Part shown: positions 17,102-24,517 of the stretch, one piece after another
Layout: each line of letters begins with the position of its first letter
Position numbering within the stretch: the stretch's first letter is position 1
Assembly: GCA_900769325.1 (NCBI GenBank)
Contig: CAAGGF010000077.1
Span: forward strand, 49,531-113,530
DNA: 64,000 nucleotides
Reading direction: 5' to 3'
Origin: Spirochaetia bacterium
GTDB lineage: Bacteria > Spirochaetota > Spirochaetia > Treponematales > Treponemataceae
Notes under the pieces: generated by a model
Told to the model about the DNA's origin: nothing
Databases searched by the model: none
What the model saw: only the letters and a program-made list of their open reading frames with translations
Translations under genes and position numbers: made by a program

Positions 17102-17872
17102 ATGACGGAACTTGAAAAATACTATAACAAATTCAACGAAGAACACCGCCTTTCTTCACGGCACGGGCAGGTTGAATTTAACACGACGCTTCATTTTATT
17201 CATCAATATATAAAAACAAAGCCTCTTAAAATTTTAGATGTCGGAGCGGGAACCGGAAGATATTCAGTTCAGTTATGCCATGAAGGTCACGATGTTACTG
17301 CCGTAGAACTTGTAAAACACAACCTTGAAATTTTACGAAAAAAACACGAAAACATAAAAACATGGAATGCAAACGCTCTTTCTCTTCCGTTCCTTGAAAA
17401 CGAAACTTTTGACCTTACGCTTCTTTTAGGACCTATGTATCATCTTTCCAATTTTAATGATAAAGTGAAAGCCTTAAATGAAGCAAAACGCGTTACAAAA
17501 AAAGGCGGCCTCATTTTCATCGCGTACTGCATGAACGAATATTCAGTTTTAACATACTGTTTTCGGGAAAAAAACATTTTAAAATGCGTAAACGAAAAAA
17601 CTCTCACAGAAGACTTTCACGGAATTTTTACTGAAAAAGACCTTTACAATTATGTCCGCCTCGAAGACATAAACCTTTTAAATAAAGAAACAAATTCAAA
17701 ACGAATAAAAATTTTCGCCCCAGACGGACCTGCAGATTATTTTAGAAAAGAAATAAATGCACTTTCCCAAAAGGAATTTGAATATTTTAAAGAATATGTG
17801 CTTAAAATAAGCGAACGAGCGGAACTTTTAGGTTCTTCAAGTCATGTTGTCGATGTAATTGAAAATACTTGA
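17102..17872 (+). CDS. Class I SAM-dependent methyltransferase
   Basis: The protein (256 residues) has the Rossmann-type SAM-binding motif ILDVGAGTGRYS at about 44-55, a motif II acidic residue in VTAVELV, and the post-motif FDLTLLLGPMYHL. The N-terminal YYNKFNEEHRLSSRHGQVEF segment belongs to a family of small-molecule or unassigned methyltransferases and fixes the start at 17102. The substrate is unknown. The gene is a singleton. Its TGA at 17870-17872 abuts the stop of the HD-domain gene on the other strand. Confidence 0.88.
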   Translation: MTELEKYYNKFNEEHRLSSRHGQVEFNTTLHFIHQYIKTKPLKILDVGAGTGRYSVQLCHEGHDVTAVELVKHNLEILRKKHENIKTWNANALSLPFLENETFDLTLLLGPMYHLSNFNDKVKALNEAKRVTKKGGLIFIAYCMNEYSVLTYCFREKNILKCVNEKTLTEDFHGIFTEKDLYNYVRLEDINLLNKETNSKRIKIFAPDGPADYFRKEINALSQKEFEYFKEYVLKISERAELLGSSSHVVDVIENT

Positions 17873-18577
17873 TTAATAATCATACCAGCTTGAAGCACTC
17901 TGATCTGCCAGTTGAAGTAAAAGTACAAGCGGATTTTGAAGAAAGTTTGAATAATTCATTTTTTCTGAATCAGTTAAATCTGTAAAGCCCATGTGACGAC
18001 TCACCGCTTCGAGGACAGTCCTGTTGTCAATCATCGACGGCATAAGTTTTAATAAAATCAAGACAGATTCGTTTCCGTGACCTAAATTTCTTAAATCGTC
18101 TTTTGTTTTATAGAACGCTTTTTTTACCCAGTTTCCAAAAACATCTTTTGTATTTCTGAAACTGATTTCATAAAAGTCAACTTTGCAAAAATCATGCGAA
18201 AGTGCAGAAACAAAAATATCTTTTGCCGAAACAATAAAGTCGTCCTGTCGTTTGGAAACGAAAAAATCCGAAAGAAGCGGTTTTGCAAATTTTAGCGCCT
18301 GATAAATTACCTGCATTGTATGAACAGAAAGCCCTGATTCAAAATCTCCGTGAAAACGAGTTGAAGCCGGGGCCTTGAAAAAGTCAGTTTCTGAAAGAAA
18401 AGATAAAAGATTTTCACGCTCAAAAGTATCATCAACGATAAACTGAATCATTTCTGTATAAGTCGATTTTAATTTTTCTATTGAAAAAGAAGAATTATCA
18501 ATCGGCATAAAATTTTTATAAATTTCAAGAAGTCCGTCTATCTGCAAAAATAAATTCTTTTTCTGTTCTTCTGTCAT
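17873..18577 (-). CDS. HD-domain phosphohydrolase-like protein
   Basis: This 234-residue protein carries an HD-type metal-binding set: His in LSVHTMQV, the HD pair in ALSHDFCKVD, His in LGHGNES, His in AVSRHMGF, and Asp in LLQLADQSA. HD enzymes hydrolyse nucleotides or phosphoesters with divalent metals. The arrangement resembles phage-type and unassigned HD proteins more than dGTPase or RelA, so the substrate is open. It has no partner gene in the same direction. TATTTT ends 5 bases before the ATG and there is no Shine-Dalgarno site, but the -35 is poor, so I treat leaderless initiation here as uncertain. Confidence 0.78.
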   Translation of the reverse strand: MTEEQKKNLFLQIDGLLEIYKNFMPIDNSSFSIEKLKSTYTEMIQFIVDDTFERENLLSFLSETDFFKAPASTRFHGDFESGLSVHTMQVIYQALKFAKPLLSDFFVSKRQDDFIVSAKDIFVSALSHDFCKVDFYEISFRNTKDVFGNWVKKAFYKTKDDLRNLGHGNESVLILLKLMPSMIDNRTVLEAVSRHMGFTDLTDSEKMNYSNFLQNPLVLLLQLADQSASSWYDY

Positions 18578-18643
18578 AATGAAAAATACTAAAGATTTAC
18601 TGTAAATTTTTCAAGGTGAGAATTAAATTTTTAAGATGTTCTT

Positions 18644-20008
18644 TTAAAGTTTTTCAGTTTGAAGCGGCTTTAATTCTTTTTTGAAAATGAAAAAATAAAC
18701 AGTCATCAAAATTAAATAAGTTACTATCCAGCTTAAACAATACGAAACATAAATGCTTGCTAAAGTGTGATATTCTGGAATGCGGAAGACTGTAAAAATC
18801 CAGAGAATTCTAAAACCGCATGCACCAAAAAGCGTAATCAGCATAGGAGCCATACTGTGCCCAAGTGCCCTGATTAAATTTGCAGCACAATCCATAAGAC
18901 CGCACAAACCGTAAGTCGTACATATATATTTCATTCTGACAATTGCAACTTCTATTGATTCCGGAGTATCGGTATAAAGAGAAAGAAGAGGTTTTGCAAA
19001 AAAATACATTAAATTTCCCAATATTAAACCGAATAAAAGTGCCGTCAACTGCGAATAAAATGTTACTCTTTTTATTCTTGAAATTTTTCCTGCCCCCAGA
19101 TTCTGCGAAGTAAAAGTTAAAGTTCCCTGAGCAATGCTGTTCATCGAAATGTAGACAAAACCTTCAAGGCTTTGGGAAGCACTGTTTCCGGCAACTGCAA
19201 TTTTCCCAAAAGAATTTACGCTGGTCTGAATTACCATATTTGAAAGCGAAAAAATAATTCCCTGAAGACCTGCTGGAACACCGATTTTGACGATTTTAAT
19301 TACGATATCGCCGTTTAATTTAAGATTTTTTAAATTCAGTTTAAAAGCGTCTGTTTCATGTACTAAAAGAAAAATTATCAGGAAAGCGCTTAAAGTCTGA
19401 CTGATTACAGTTGCAAGAGAAACTCCAGTAACATCCATTTTAAAAAGAATTACAAAAATCAGATTTAAAACTACATTGACGCTTCCTGATAAAATTAAAA
19501 TCAGAAGAGGTCTTTTTGTATCGCCTTTTGCCCTTAAAACCGCACTTCCAAAATTGTAAATCATTGTTGAAGTCATTCCGCAAAAATATATTTTTAAATA
19601 AACTGCCGCTTTTGGAAAAACATCTTCAGGAGAAGACATTAAAAGTAAAATCGGCTTTACAAGAGGAATCGCAACGGCCGTAAGGAAAATTCCTGAAATG
19701 ATGCTTAAAAGAACTGCCGTATGAACTGCAATATTTAATTCCTTTGATTTTTTAGCTCCAAAAAAATTTGAACAGACTACATTTGTTCCGATTGAAAGCC
19801 CCATAAAAAGATTTGTAAGAAGATTTATGATGACAGAAGTTGAACCGACTGCCGCAAGAGATTCGTCCCCGGAAAATTTACCGACTACAATTACATCGCA
19901 TGCATTAAATAAAAGCTGAAGAATATTTGATAATATAAGCGGAACAGAAAACGCCATTAGTCTTGCAATAATAGAGCCTTCCGTCATGTCAAGGCTGTTT
20001 TTATTCAT
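18644..20008 (-). CDS. MATE-family multidrug/sodium antiporter
   Basis: The protein has 454 residues and about twelve membrane helices in two homologous halves, as in MATE exporters that expel cationic drugs or metabolites using Na+ or H+. The opening MTEGSIIARLMAFSVPLILS and the helix GDVIVVGKFSG-like segment (DACDVIVVGKFSGDESLAAVG) are typical. GAGG lies upstream of the ATG. It is a singleton, divergent from the XRE regulator across a 275-base intergenic region that holds no other gene I can see. The regulator is a candidate controller of this gene by position only. Confidence 0.9.
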   Translation of the reverse strand: MNKNSLDMTEGSIIARLMAFSVPLILSNILQLLFNACDVIVVGKFSGDESLAAVGSTSVIINLLTNLFMGLSIGTNVVCSNFFGAKKSKELNIAVHTAVLLSIISGIFLTAVAIPLVKPILLLMSSPEDVFPKAAVYLKIYFCGMTSTMIYNFGSAVLRAKGDTKRPLLILILSGSVNVVLNLIFVILFKMDVTGVSLATVISQTLSAFLIIFLLVHETDAFKLNLKNLKLNGDIVIKIVKIGVPAGLQGIIFSLSNMVIQTSVNSFGKIAVAGNSASQSLEGFVYISMNSIAQGTLTFTSQNLGAGKISRIKRVTFYSQLTALLFGLILGNLMYFFAKPLLSLYTDTPESIEVAIVRMKYICTTYGLCGLMDCAANLIRALGHSMAPMLITLFGACGFRILWIFTVFRIPEYHTLASIYVSYCLSWIVTYLILMTVYFFIFKKELKPLQTEKL

Positions 20009-20283
20009 AAATTACGCCTCACAAAAATTAACATTCCTTAAAAACAGAAAAAAAAGTCTTTATGATTACTGCGATTATGTTATCATACTTTAAAAAAAAA
20101 TCTAAGAGACTTAAAACATTTTTCTTAAAAAGACAGTGAAAAATACAATCTCACTTCCCTTCACTTTTTTAATTTTTATGTTTTATTTTTTATTCTCACT
20201 CAGTTTAAATGCGTACGCTTTCAAAAATCAATCATTTTTAATTTATATCAAAAACAGTTCTTTTCATTTAAAATGGTAACAAT

Positions 20284-20622
20284 ATGATTGATTATCAGAA
20301 ATGCTTTATTGAAAACCTGAAATTTTACAGAAAGCAAAAAAGGTTTTCTCAAGGAGATTTAGCTGAAGCCTGTGATGTTTCTAACGGAACTATCGGAAAT
20401 ATCGAATGCGGTCTTACAAAGCCGTCCTTTGATCTTCTTATAAAAATTGCAGAAAGCCTTGAAATTCAGCCTCAGATGCTTTTCTATGATATGTCATCCC
20501 CTGAATCACCGCAATTTGTTTTAAAGACTTTTACAGAAGACCAGCTTTTCAGAATTAAAAAAGCCTTTAATTCAGCGATAAAAACTGCACTGAATAATCT
20601 AAAAGCCATGGAATTAAACTGA
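20284..20622 (+). CDS. XRE-family transcriptional regulator
   Basis: The protein (112 residues) has a lambda-repressor-like helix-turn-helix at about 13-68. SQGDLAEACDVSNGTIGNIE covers helices 2 and 3, with the recognition helix around SNGTIGNIE. The C-terminal 40 residues form a helix that may mediate dimerisation. Small XRE proteins bind palindromic operators. Targets are unknown, but the divergent MATE gene and the downstream AspT-like transporter are its neighbours. A TAAAAT hexamer ends 9 bases before the ATG and no Shine-Dalgarno site is evident. Confidence 0.88.
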   Translation: MIDYQKCFIENLKFYRKQKRFSQGDLAEACDVSNGTIGNIECGLTKPSFDLLIKIAESLEIQPQMLFYDMSSPESPQFVLKTFTEDQLFRIKKAFNSAIKTALNNLKAMELN

Positions 20623-20685
20623 ACTTTTAGCTTACTAAAAAAAAAATCTGCTTTAAAGACGAATTTTTTAAAAGGATTTACTTTA

Positions 20686-20714
20686 TTGAACATTTACATT
20701 TATAGAGATATAAT
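20686..20714 (+). promoter_or_regulatory. Strong sigma-70 promoter of the AspT/YidE-like gene
   Basis: TTGAAC (20686-20691) and TATAAT (20709-20714) are 17 bases apart. The transcript would have a leader of about 28 bases with an AGAGG Shine-Dalgarno site before the ATG at 20749, in contrast to the leaderless units nearby. Confidence 0.8.
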
Positions 20715-20748
20715 AACTTAAATTTTATTTTTTTAAGAGGTTTTTAAA

Positions 20749-21993
20749 ATGACTGCTTATTTAGCTGGTGTGTGTTCATCTGCCCTGTCATTTATTTTTA
20801 TTGTGTTTGCCATCGGAACAATCGGATATCTTGTTGGCGGAATAAAAATCAAAGGCATCGAACTTGGCACTGCAGGTGTCCTTCTTGTAGCGTTAATTTG
20901 GGGTGTTGTAATTAATTTTGTTCCGTCTTTTAACTGTTTCGGTGCAAAAGAAATTGTACTCTGGTCAGATAAAATTAAGGGAAACTTTGGAATCGTTTCT
21001 AATATTGGAACGGCTCTTTTTGTTACTGCAGTCGGTCTTATTGCAGGTCCTAAATTCTTCCGTTCTTTCAACAAAAGTACAATTGCTTATATCGTACTTG
21101 GTTTTGTAATAATCATAATCGGTGCAATTACGGCAGCCCTTTTTGCTTTTTTTGACCCTAATTGTTCTTCTTCAATGGCAGTAGGACTTTTGACAGGAGG
21201 ACTTACTTCAACTCCAGGTTTCAGTGCCGGAAAAGAAGTTGCAGTTGCACTGGATGAAATTGCAAAAATGGCAGGTCAAGTATCAACTTTGGAAGCAGAT
21301 GTTACAGCCGGTTATGGAATTGCCTATACATTCGGAGTTTTAGGCGTAGTTCTTTTTGTTCAGATTCTTCCAAAAATTTTAAAAGTCAATATGGCTGATG
21401 AAGTTGCTCATTTTCAGGCTGCAAATCAGGTTAAGATTCCTGAACCTAAAAAAAATCTTGTTCCGCTTGAACCTTTTGGTTTCTTTGCGTTTTTCTTTGC
21501 TGTTGCATTAGGATGCATAATCGGTGCAATAAAAATTCCAGGAATTAATTTTTCTCTGGGAAATTCCGGCGGCTGTCTCATAGGCGGTTTGATTGTAGGT
21601 CATATTGCCCACATCGGAAAAATTGATTTACGCATCAGTAAACAGACTTTAAATTTTATGCGGGAACTTGGTCTTGTTTTATTTTTAATTGGAGCTGGCG
21701 TTCCTGGCGGAGTAAATTTCATTTCTAAATTCCGCTGGACCTATTTTATTTACGGTGCCGTAATGACAACAGTTCCGATGGTTGTAGGTTATATCATTGC
21801 CCGATATGTATTTAAACTGAGCATCTTAAACAATCTTGGTTCCATTACAGGCGGTATGACATCAACTCCTGCACTGGGAACTTTAATTGCAACTTGCGGA
21901 ACTGATGAAGTATCTGCCGCTTATGCTGCAACTTATCCTTTTGCCCTTGTTTCAATTGTTCTGGCGTCAAAAATCATCATAATGGTTTTATAA
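20749..21993 (+). CDS. AspT/YidE/YbjL-type antiporter
   Basis: This 414-residue membrane protein consists of two related halves, each with about five helices. The repeat is clear from the matching segments LLTGGLTSTPGF (first half, near 148-159) and SITGGMTSTPAL (second half, near 368-379). This duplicated unit is the Asp-Al exchanger domain of AspT, YidE and YbjL. Unlike those, it has no RCK/TrkA-C regulatory domains between the halves; only a polar loop near 220-240 is present. The substrate is not predictable; an organic acid or amino acid is a guess. It has its own promoter and ends at a terminator shared with the convergent glycosyltransferase. Confidence 0.83.
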   Translation: MTAYLAGVCSSALSFIFIVFAIGTIGYLVGGIKIKGIELGTAGVLLVALIWGVVINFVPSFNCFGAKEIVLWSDKIKGNFGIVSNIGTALFVTAVGLIAGPKFFRSFNKSTIAYIVLGFVIIIIGAITAALFAFFDPNCSSSMAVGLLTGGLTSTPGFSAGKEVAVALDEIAKMAGQVSTLEADVTAGYGIAYTFGVLGVVLFVQILPKILKVNMADEVAHFQAANQVKIPEPKKNLVPLEPFGFFAFFFAVALGCIIGAIKIPGINFSLGNSGGCLIGGLIVGHIAHIGKIDLRISKQTLNFMRELGLVLFLIGAGVPGGVNFISKFRWTYFIYGAVMTTVPMVVGYIIARYVFKLSILNNLGSITGGMTSTPALGTLIATCGTDEVSAAYAATYPFALVSIVLASKIIIMVL

Positions 21994-22017
21994 AATAAAA
22001 TTTTTGATTTTTCAATT

Positions 22018-22074
22018 AAAAAAGGAAGCCGTAAAAAGAAAATAAAAACTTTTTTGGTTTCCTTTTATTTTTTT
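22018..22074. terminator. Bidirectional Rho-independent terminator
   Basis: AAAAGGAAGCC (22020-22030) pairs with GGTTTCCTTTT (22056-22066) with one G-T pair. A T-rich run follows on the plus strand and another on the minus strand. It separates the convergent AspT-like and glycosyltransferase genes and overlaps the last bases of the latter. Confidence 0.75.
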
Positions 22075-23201
22075 AAAGAAACTGCATTCTGAACTAAAGT
22101 CAAAGTCTGATTTACTGATTTTTCCCAGTTGAACATGCTTGACCATTCAATTCCGGTTTTGATGATTTTATCGCGAATTTCCAAATCAGTGCAGATTTTT
22201 TCGATTGATGATGCAAATTGTTCTGTATCATCTGGATTTATAAGCAAAAATGCGTTTTTATTGATTTCGGAAAGAGATGCTTTATCGGTGCACAAAACAG
22301 GAATTCCTGTCGACATTGCCTCTAAAACTGAAAGCCCTACTCCTTCATCGACTGACGGAAAAATGCATGCTTCTGAATTTGCATATAAAAGCGGAAAGTT
22401 TTTATGCGGAAAATGACCTGTAACAAAAATATCGTTTCTGTACGGGGACTTTGAAATTGCACTGTAAATTTCTTCTATATAAAATGAATCTTCGCTTCCT
22501 GCAATTACAAGCCTATGCGGAAAACCAGTATTTGTTTTAAAAAGTTCAAACGCTTTTATAAGTTCAAGATGTTTTTTGTTTGGGCCTGAAATTCTTGAAG
22601 GATAGATAAAATACGGTTTTTTTATTGCAAATGGCTTTATATCGACGACTTCAGGATTTGATTCCATCTGTGGATAAAAAAGTTTGTGGTCAATTCCGTT
22701 GTAAATTACAGAAATTTTTTCTTCGGATATTCCGTTTTGAACAAGATCGTCTTTTATGAACCTTGTTGCAGCGACAATCAGCGTAGATTTTTTTACGACT
22801 TTTTTAAGAATCCGACTTTCTGCCTGCGATTTTCCTTCGATAAGACTTGAAAAAACAGTGTTTACGATTGCAACAGTAGGAACTTTTGTTTTTATTGGAA
22901 AACAGTTTGAGATAAGCGGAAAAATTACGGCATCATATTTTTGCTTTTTTACGAATTTATTAAATTTCATTATATGCCATAACCGTTCTGCTTTATGGTC
23001 GTCTGAAAGTTTTATGCCTTCAAAAGAAATGCGTTTTCCGGAAGTATAAGTAAACCTGTCGATTTCTGAACCGAAAAGTTCGATTTTATTCTCTTTATAA
23101 AAATCATCTGACTGCGGAAGGTTTGATGTAAAAGAACTAATATATGAACCAAGTCCGCTCCGGGAATGATTTAAGCCGAATGTATCAATTCCAATTTTCA
23201 T
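22065..23201 (-). CDS. GT4-family glycosyltransferase
   Basis: The protein (378 residues) has a GT-B architecture. The N-terminal half begins KIGIDTFGLN with a glycine-rich acceptor-side loop (SRSGLGSY). The C-terminal half holds the donor-binding YPSRISGPNKKH and the E-x7-E motif in DEGVGLSVLEAMSTGIPVL, characteristic of retaining GT4 enzymes. It should transfer a sugar from a nucleotide donor to a glycolipid or polysaccharide. Donor and acceptor are unknown. It is transcribed from its own extended -10 promoter, TATAAT ending 7 bases before the ATG, back to back with the helicase promoter. Confidence 0.9.
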   Translation of the reverse strand: MKIGIDTFGLNHSRSGLGSYISSFTSNLPQSDDFYKENKIELFGSEIDRFTYTSGKRISFEGIKLSDDHKAERLWHIMKFNKFVKKQKYDAVIFPLISNCFPIKTKVPTVAIVNTVFSSLIEGKSQAESRILKKVVKKSTLIVAATRFIKDDLVQNGISEEKISVIYNGIDHKLFYPQMESNPEVVDIKPFAIKKPYFIYPSRISGPNKKHLELIKAFELFKTNTGFPHRLVIAGSEDSFYIEEIYSAISKSPYRNDIFVTGHFPHKNFPLLYANSEACIFPSVDEGVGLSVLEAMSTGIPVLCTDKASLSEINKNAFLLINPDDTEQFASSIEKICTDLEIRDKIIKTGIEWSSMFNWEKSVNQTLTLVQNAVSLKK

Positions 23202-23208
23202 GCCTTTA

Positions 23209-23241
23209 ATTATAGCACACAGATTAAAAATTTGCTATAAT
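23209..23241. promoter_or_regulatory. Symmetric divergent promoter with two extended -10 boxes
   Basis: ATTATAGCA (23209-23217) and TGCTATAAT (23233-23241) form a perfect 9-base inverted repeat. Each arm is an extended -10 (TGCTATAAT) for one direction, ending 7 bases before the start codon of the glycosyltransferase (minus, 23201) and the helicase (plus, 23249). At 17-base spacing each -35 region falls on the opposite -10. Confidence 0.75.
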
Positions 23242-23248
23242 TCATTTT

Positions 23249-24373
23249 ATGAGTGAAAAATCTGCTTTCAGTCTTTTAAATCCGTCTCTTATAGAAAATT
23301 TAAAAAAAATCAACATAACAGAACCGACTCCTGTTCAAAATACTGTAATTCCTAAAATTCTTAATAAAGAAAATATCGTCTTTCAGTCAGAAACAGGAAC
23401 CGGAAAAACTTTTGCTTTTGCCCTTCCGTTAATTTCAAATATTTTAAACTCGCCTTCAAATTCTGAACATGCAAAAATCATGATAATTTCTCCGACATTT
23501 GAACTTTCTTCCCAAATAAAACAGGCGATTCAATCTTTAACAAATTTAAAAACCGCACTTTTCATCGGGGGAACTCCTTTAAAAAGACAGATTGAAACTT
23601 TAAAAGAAAAACCACAGATTGTAATCGGAACGACCGTCCGCCTTACAGAGCTAATTCTTCTAAAAAAATTAAAAGTTCAGAATTTACAAACCGTAGTTTT
23701 CGATGAAGCAGACCGTCTTTTAAAAAAAGAATCAAAAAGCGAAACAGAAAAACTTCTTTCACTTCTTCCAAAAGACATTCAAACAATCGCGTGTTCTGCT
23801 ACAATCGACAAAAATACAAAGAATTTTTTCAAAAGCGAAGTCGTTCTTCTTCCGCCTGAAGATATTTTAAAAACAAGAGTAACGCACTGGGCAATTTTTT
23901 CAGAAAAAAGAGACAAAATCGACACCTTACGAAAATTCATTTACGCAGAAAATCCTGAAAAACTTTTAATTTTCACTTCCCGACCGCAAGATGTTGAAAA
24001 CATTTATTTAAAATTAAAATACAAAAAAATAAACTGCACCTGTCTTCATTCAAAAAACGACAAGCAGGAAAGAAAAACTGCAATCGACCGTTTTAAAAGC
24101 GGAAAAGAAAAAATTTTAATTACAAGCGACCTTTCATCCCGCGGCCTTGACATTCAGAATATAAGTCACATCGTGCAGATGGATTTGCCGGAAAACACAG
24201 ATTTTTTTATTCACAGAGCCGGAAGAACTGCCCGGGCCGGAAAAAAAGGCATTAATGTTGTAATCGGAGATGAATTTGAAATGCAGAATTATTCAAAACT
24301 TGAAAAAAAACTGAACATCACGGTTTATCCAAAAGAAATCTACAAAGGAAAAATCATAGAGCCAAGCCTTTAA
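23249..24373 (+). CDS. DEAD-box RNA helicase
   Basis: The protein (374 residues) is a minimal two-domain DEAD-box helicase. It has the Q motif EPTPVQNTVIP, motif I SETGTGKT (about 47-54), motif II DEAD (152-155), motif III SAT, and motif VI HRAGRTARAG near 322. There is no C-terminal RNA-binding extension, so it is shorter than CsdA or DbpA. DEAD-box proteins use ATP to unwind short RNA duplexes in ribosome assembly or mRNA decay. Which role applies cannot be told. It starts at an ATG with no Shine-Dalgarno site and TATAAT 7 bases upstream. Confidence 0.93.
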   Translation: MSEKSAFSLLNPSLIENLKKINITEPTPVQNTVIPKILNKENIVFQSETGTGKTFAFALPLISNILNSPSNSEHAKIMIISPTFELSSQIKQAIQSLTNLKTALFIGGTPLKRQIETLKEKPQIVIGTTVRLTELILLKKLKVQNLQTVVFDEADRLLKKESKSETEKLLSLLPKDIQTIACSATIDKNTKNFFKSEVVLLPPEDILKTRVTHWAIFSEKRDKIDTLRKFIYAENPEKLLIFTSRPQDVENIYLKLKYKKINCTCLHSKNDKQERKTAIDRFKSGKEKILITSDLSSRGLDIQNISHIVQMDLPENTDFFIHRAGRTARAGKKGINVVIGDEFEMQNYSKLEKKLNITVYPKEIYKGKIIEPSL

Positions 24374-24408
24374 GTTTTTACTTTTCTTTTTAAACTTAGA
24401 ATCATTTA

Positions 24409-24437
24409 TTGAAATAGATAAGTTTAATCAGTATAAT
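24409..24437 (+). promoter_or_regulatory. Strong sigma-70 promoter of the smc operon
   Basis: TTGAAA (24409-24414) and TATAAT (24432-24437) are 17 bases apart, a near-consensus promoter. It gives a leader of about 74 bases before the TTG start of smc. Confidence 0.82.
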
Positions 24438-24446
24438 GTAGGTTAT

Positions 24447-24470
24447 CTCTAAAAACTGAATTTTTTAGAG
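24447..24470 (+). other. Hairpin in the smc leader
   Basis: CTCTAAAAA (24447-24455) and TTTTTAGAG (24462-24470) form a 9-base-pair stem with a 6-base loop just after the predicted transcription start. No T-run follows the stem, so it is not an ordinary terminator. It could stabilise the mRNA 5' end. Confidence 0.5.
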
Positions 24471-24517
24471 GGTTCTTGAAGATATTTTTATAACAATTTA
24501 ATTTTTTTGAGGTCATT

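Noticed and set aside
20009..20283. A gene or small RNA in the 275-base gap between the MATE and XRE genes
   Set aside because: Only short A/T-rich runs are present, with no long open frame, no strong hairpin with T-run and no tRNA. It appears to hold only promoters.
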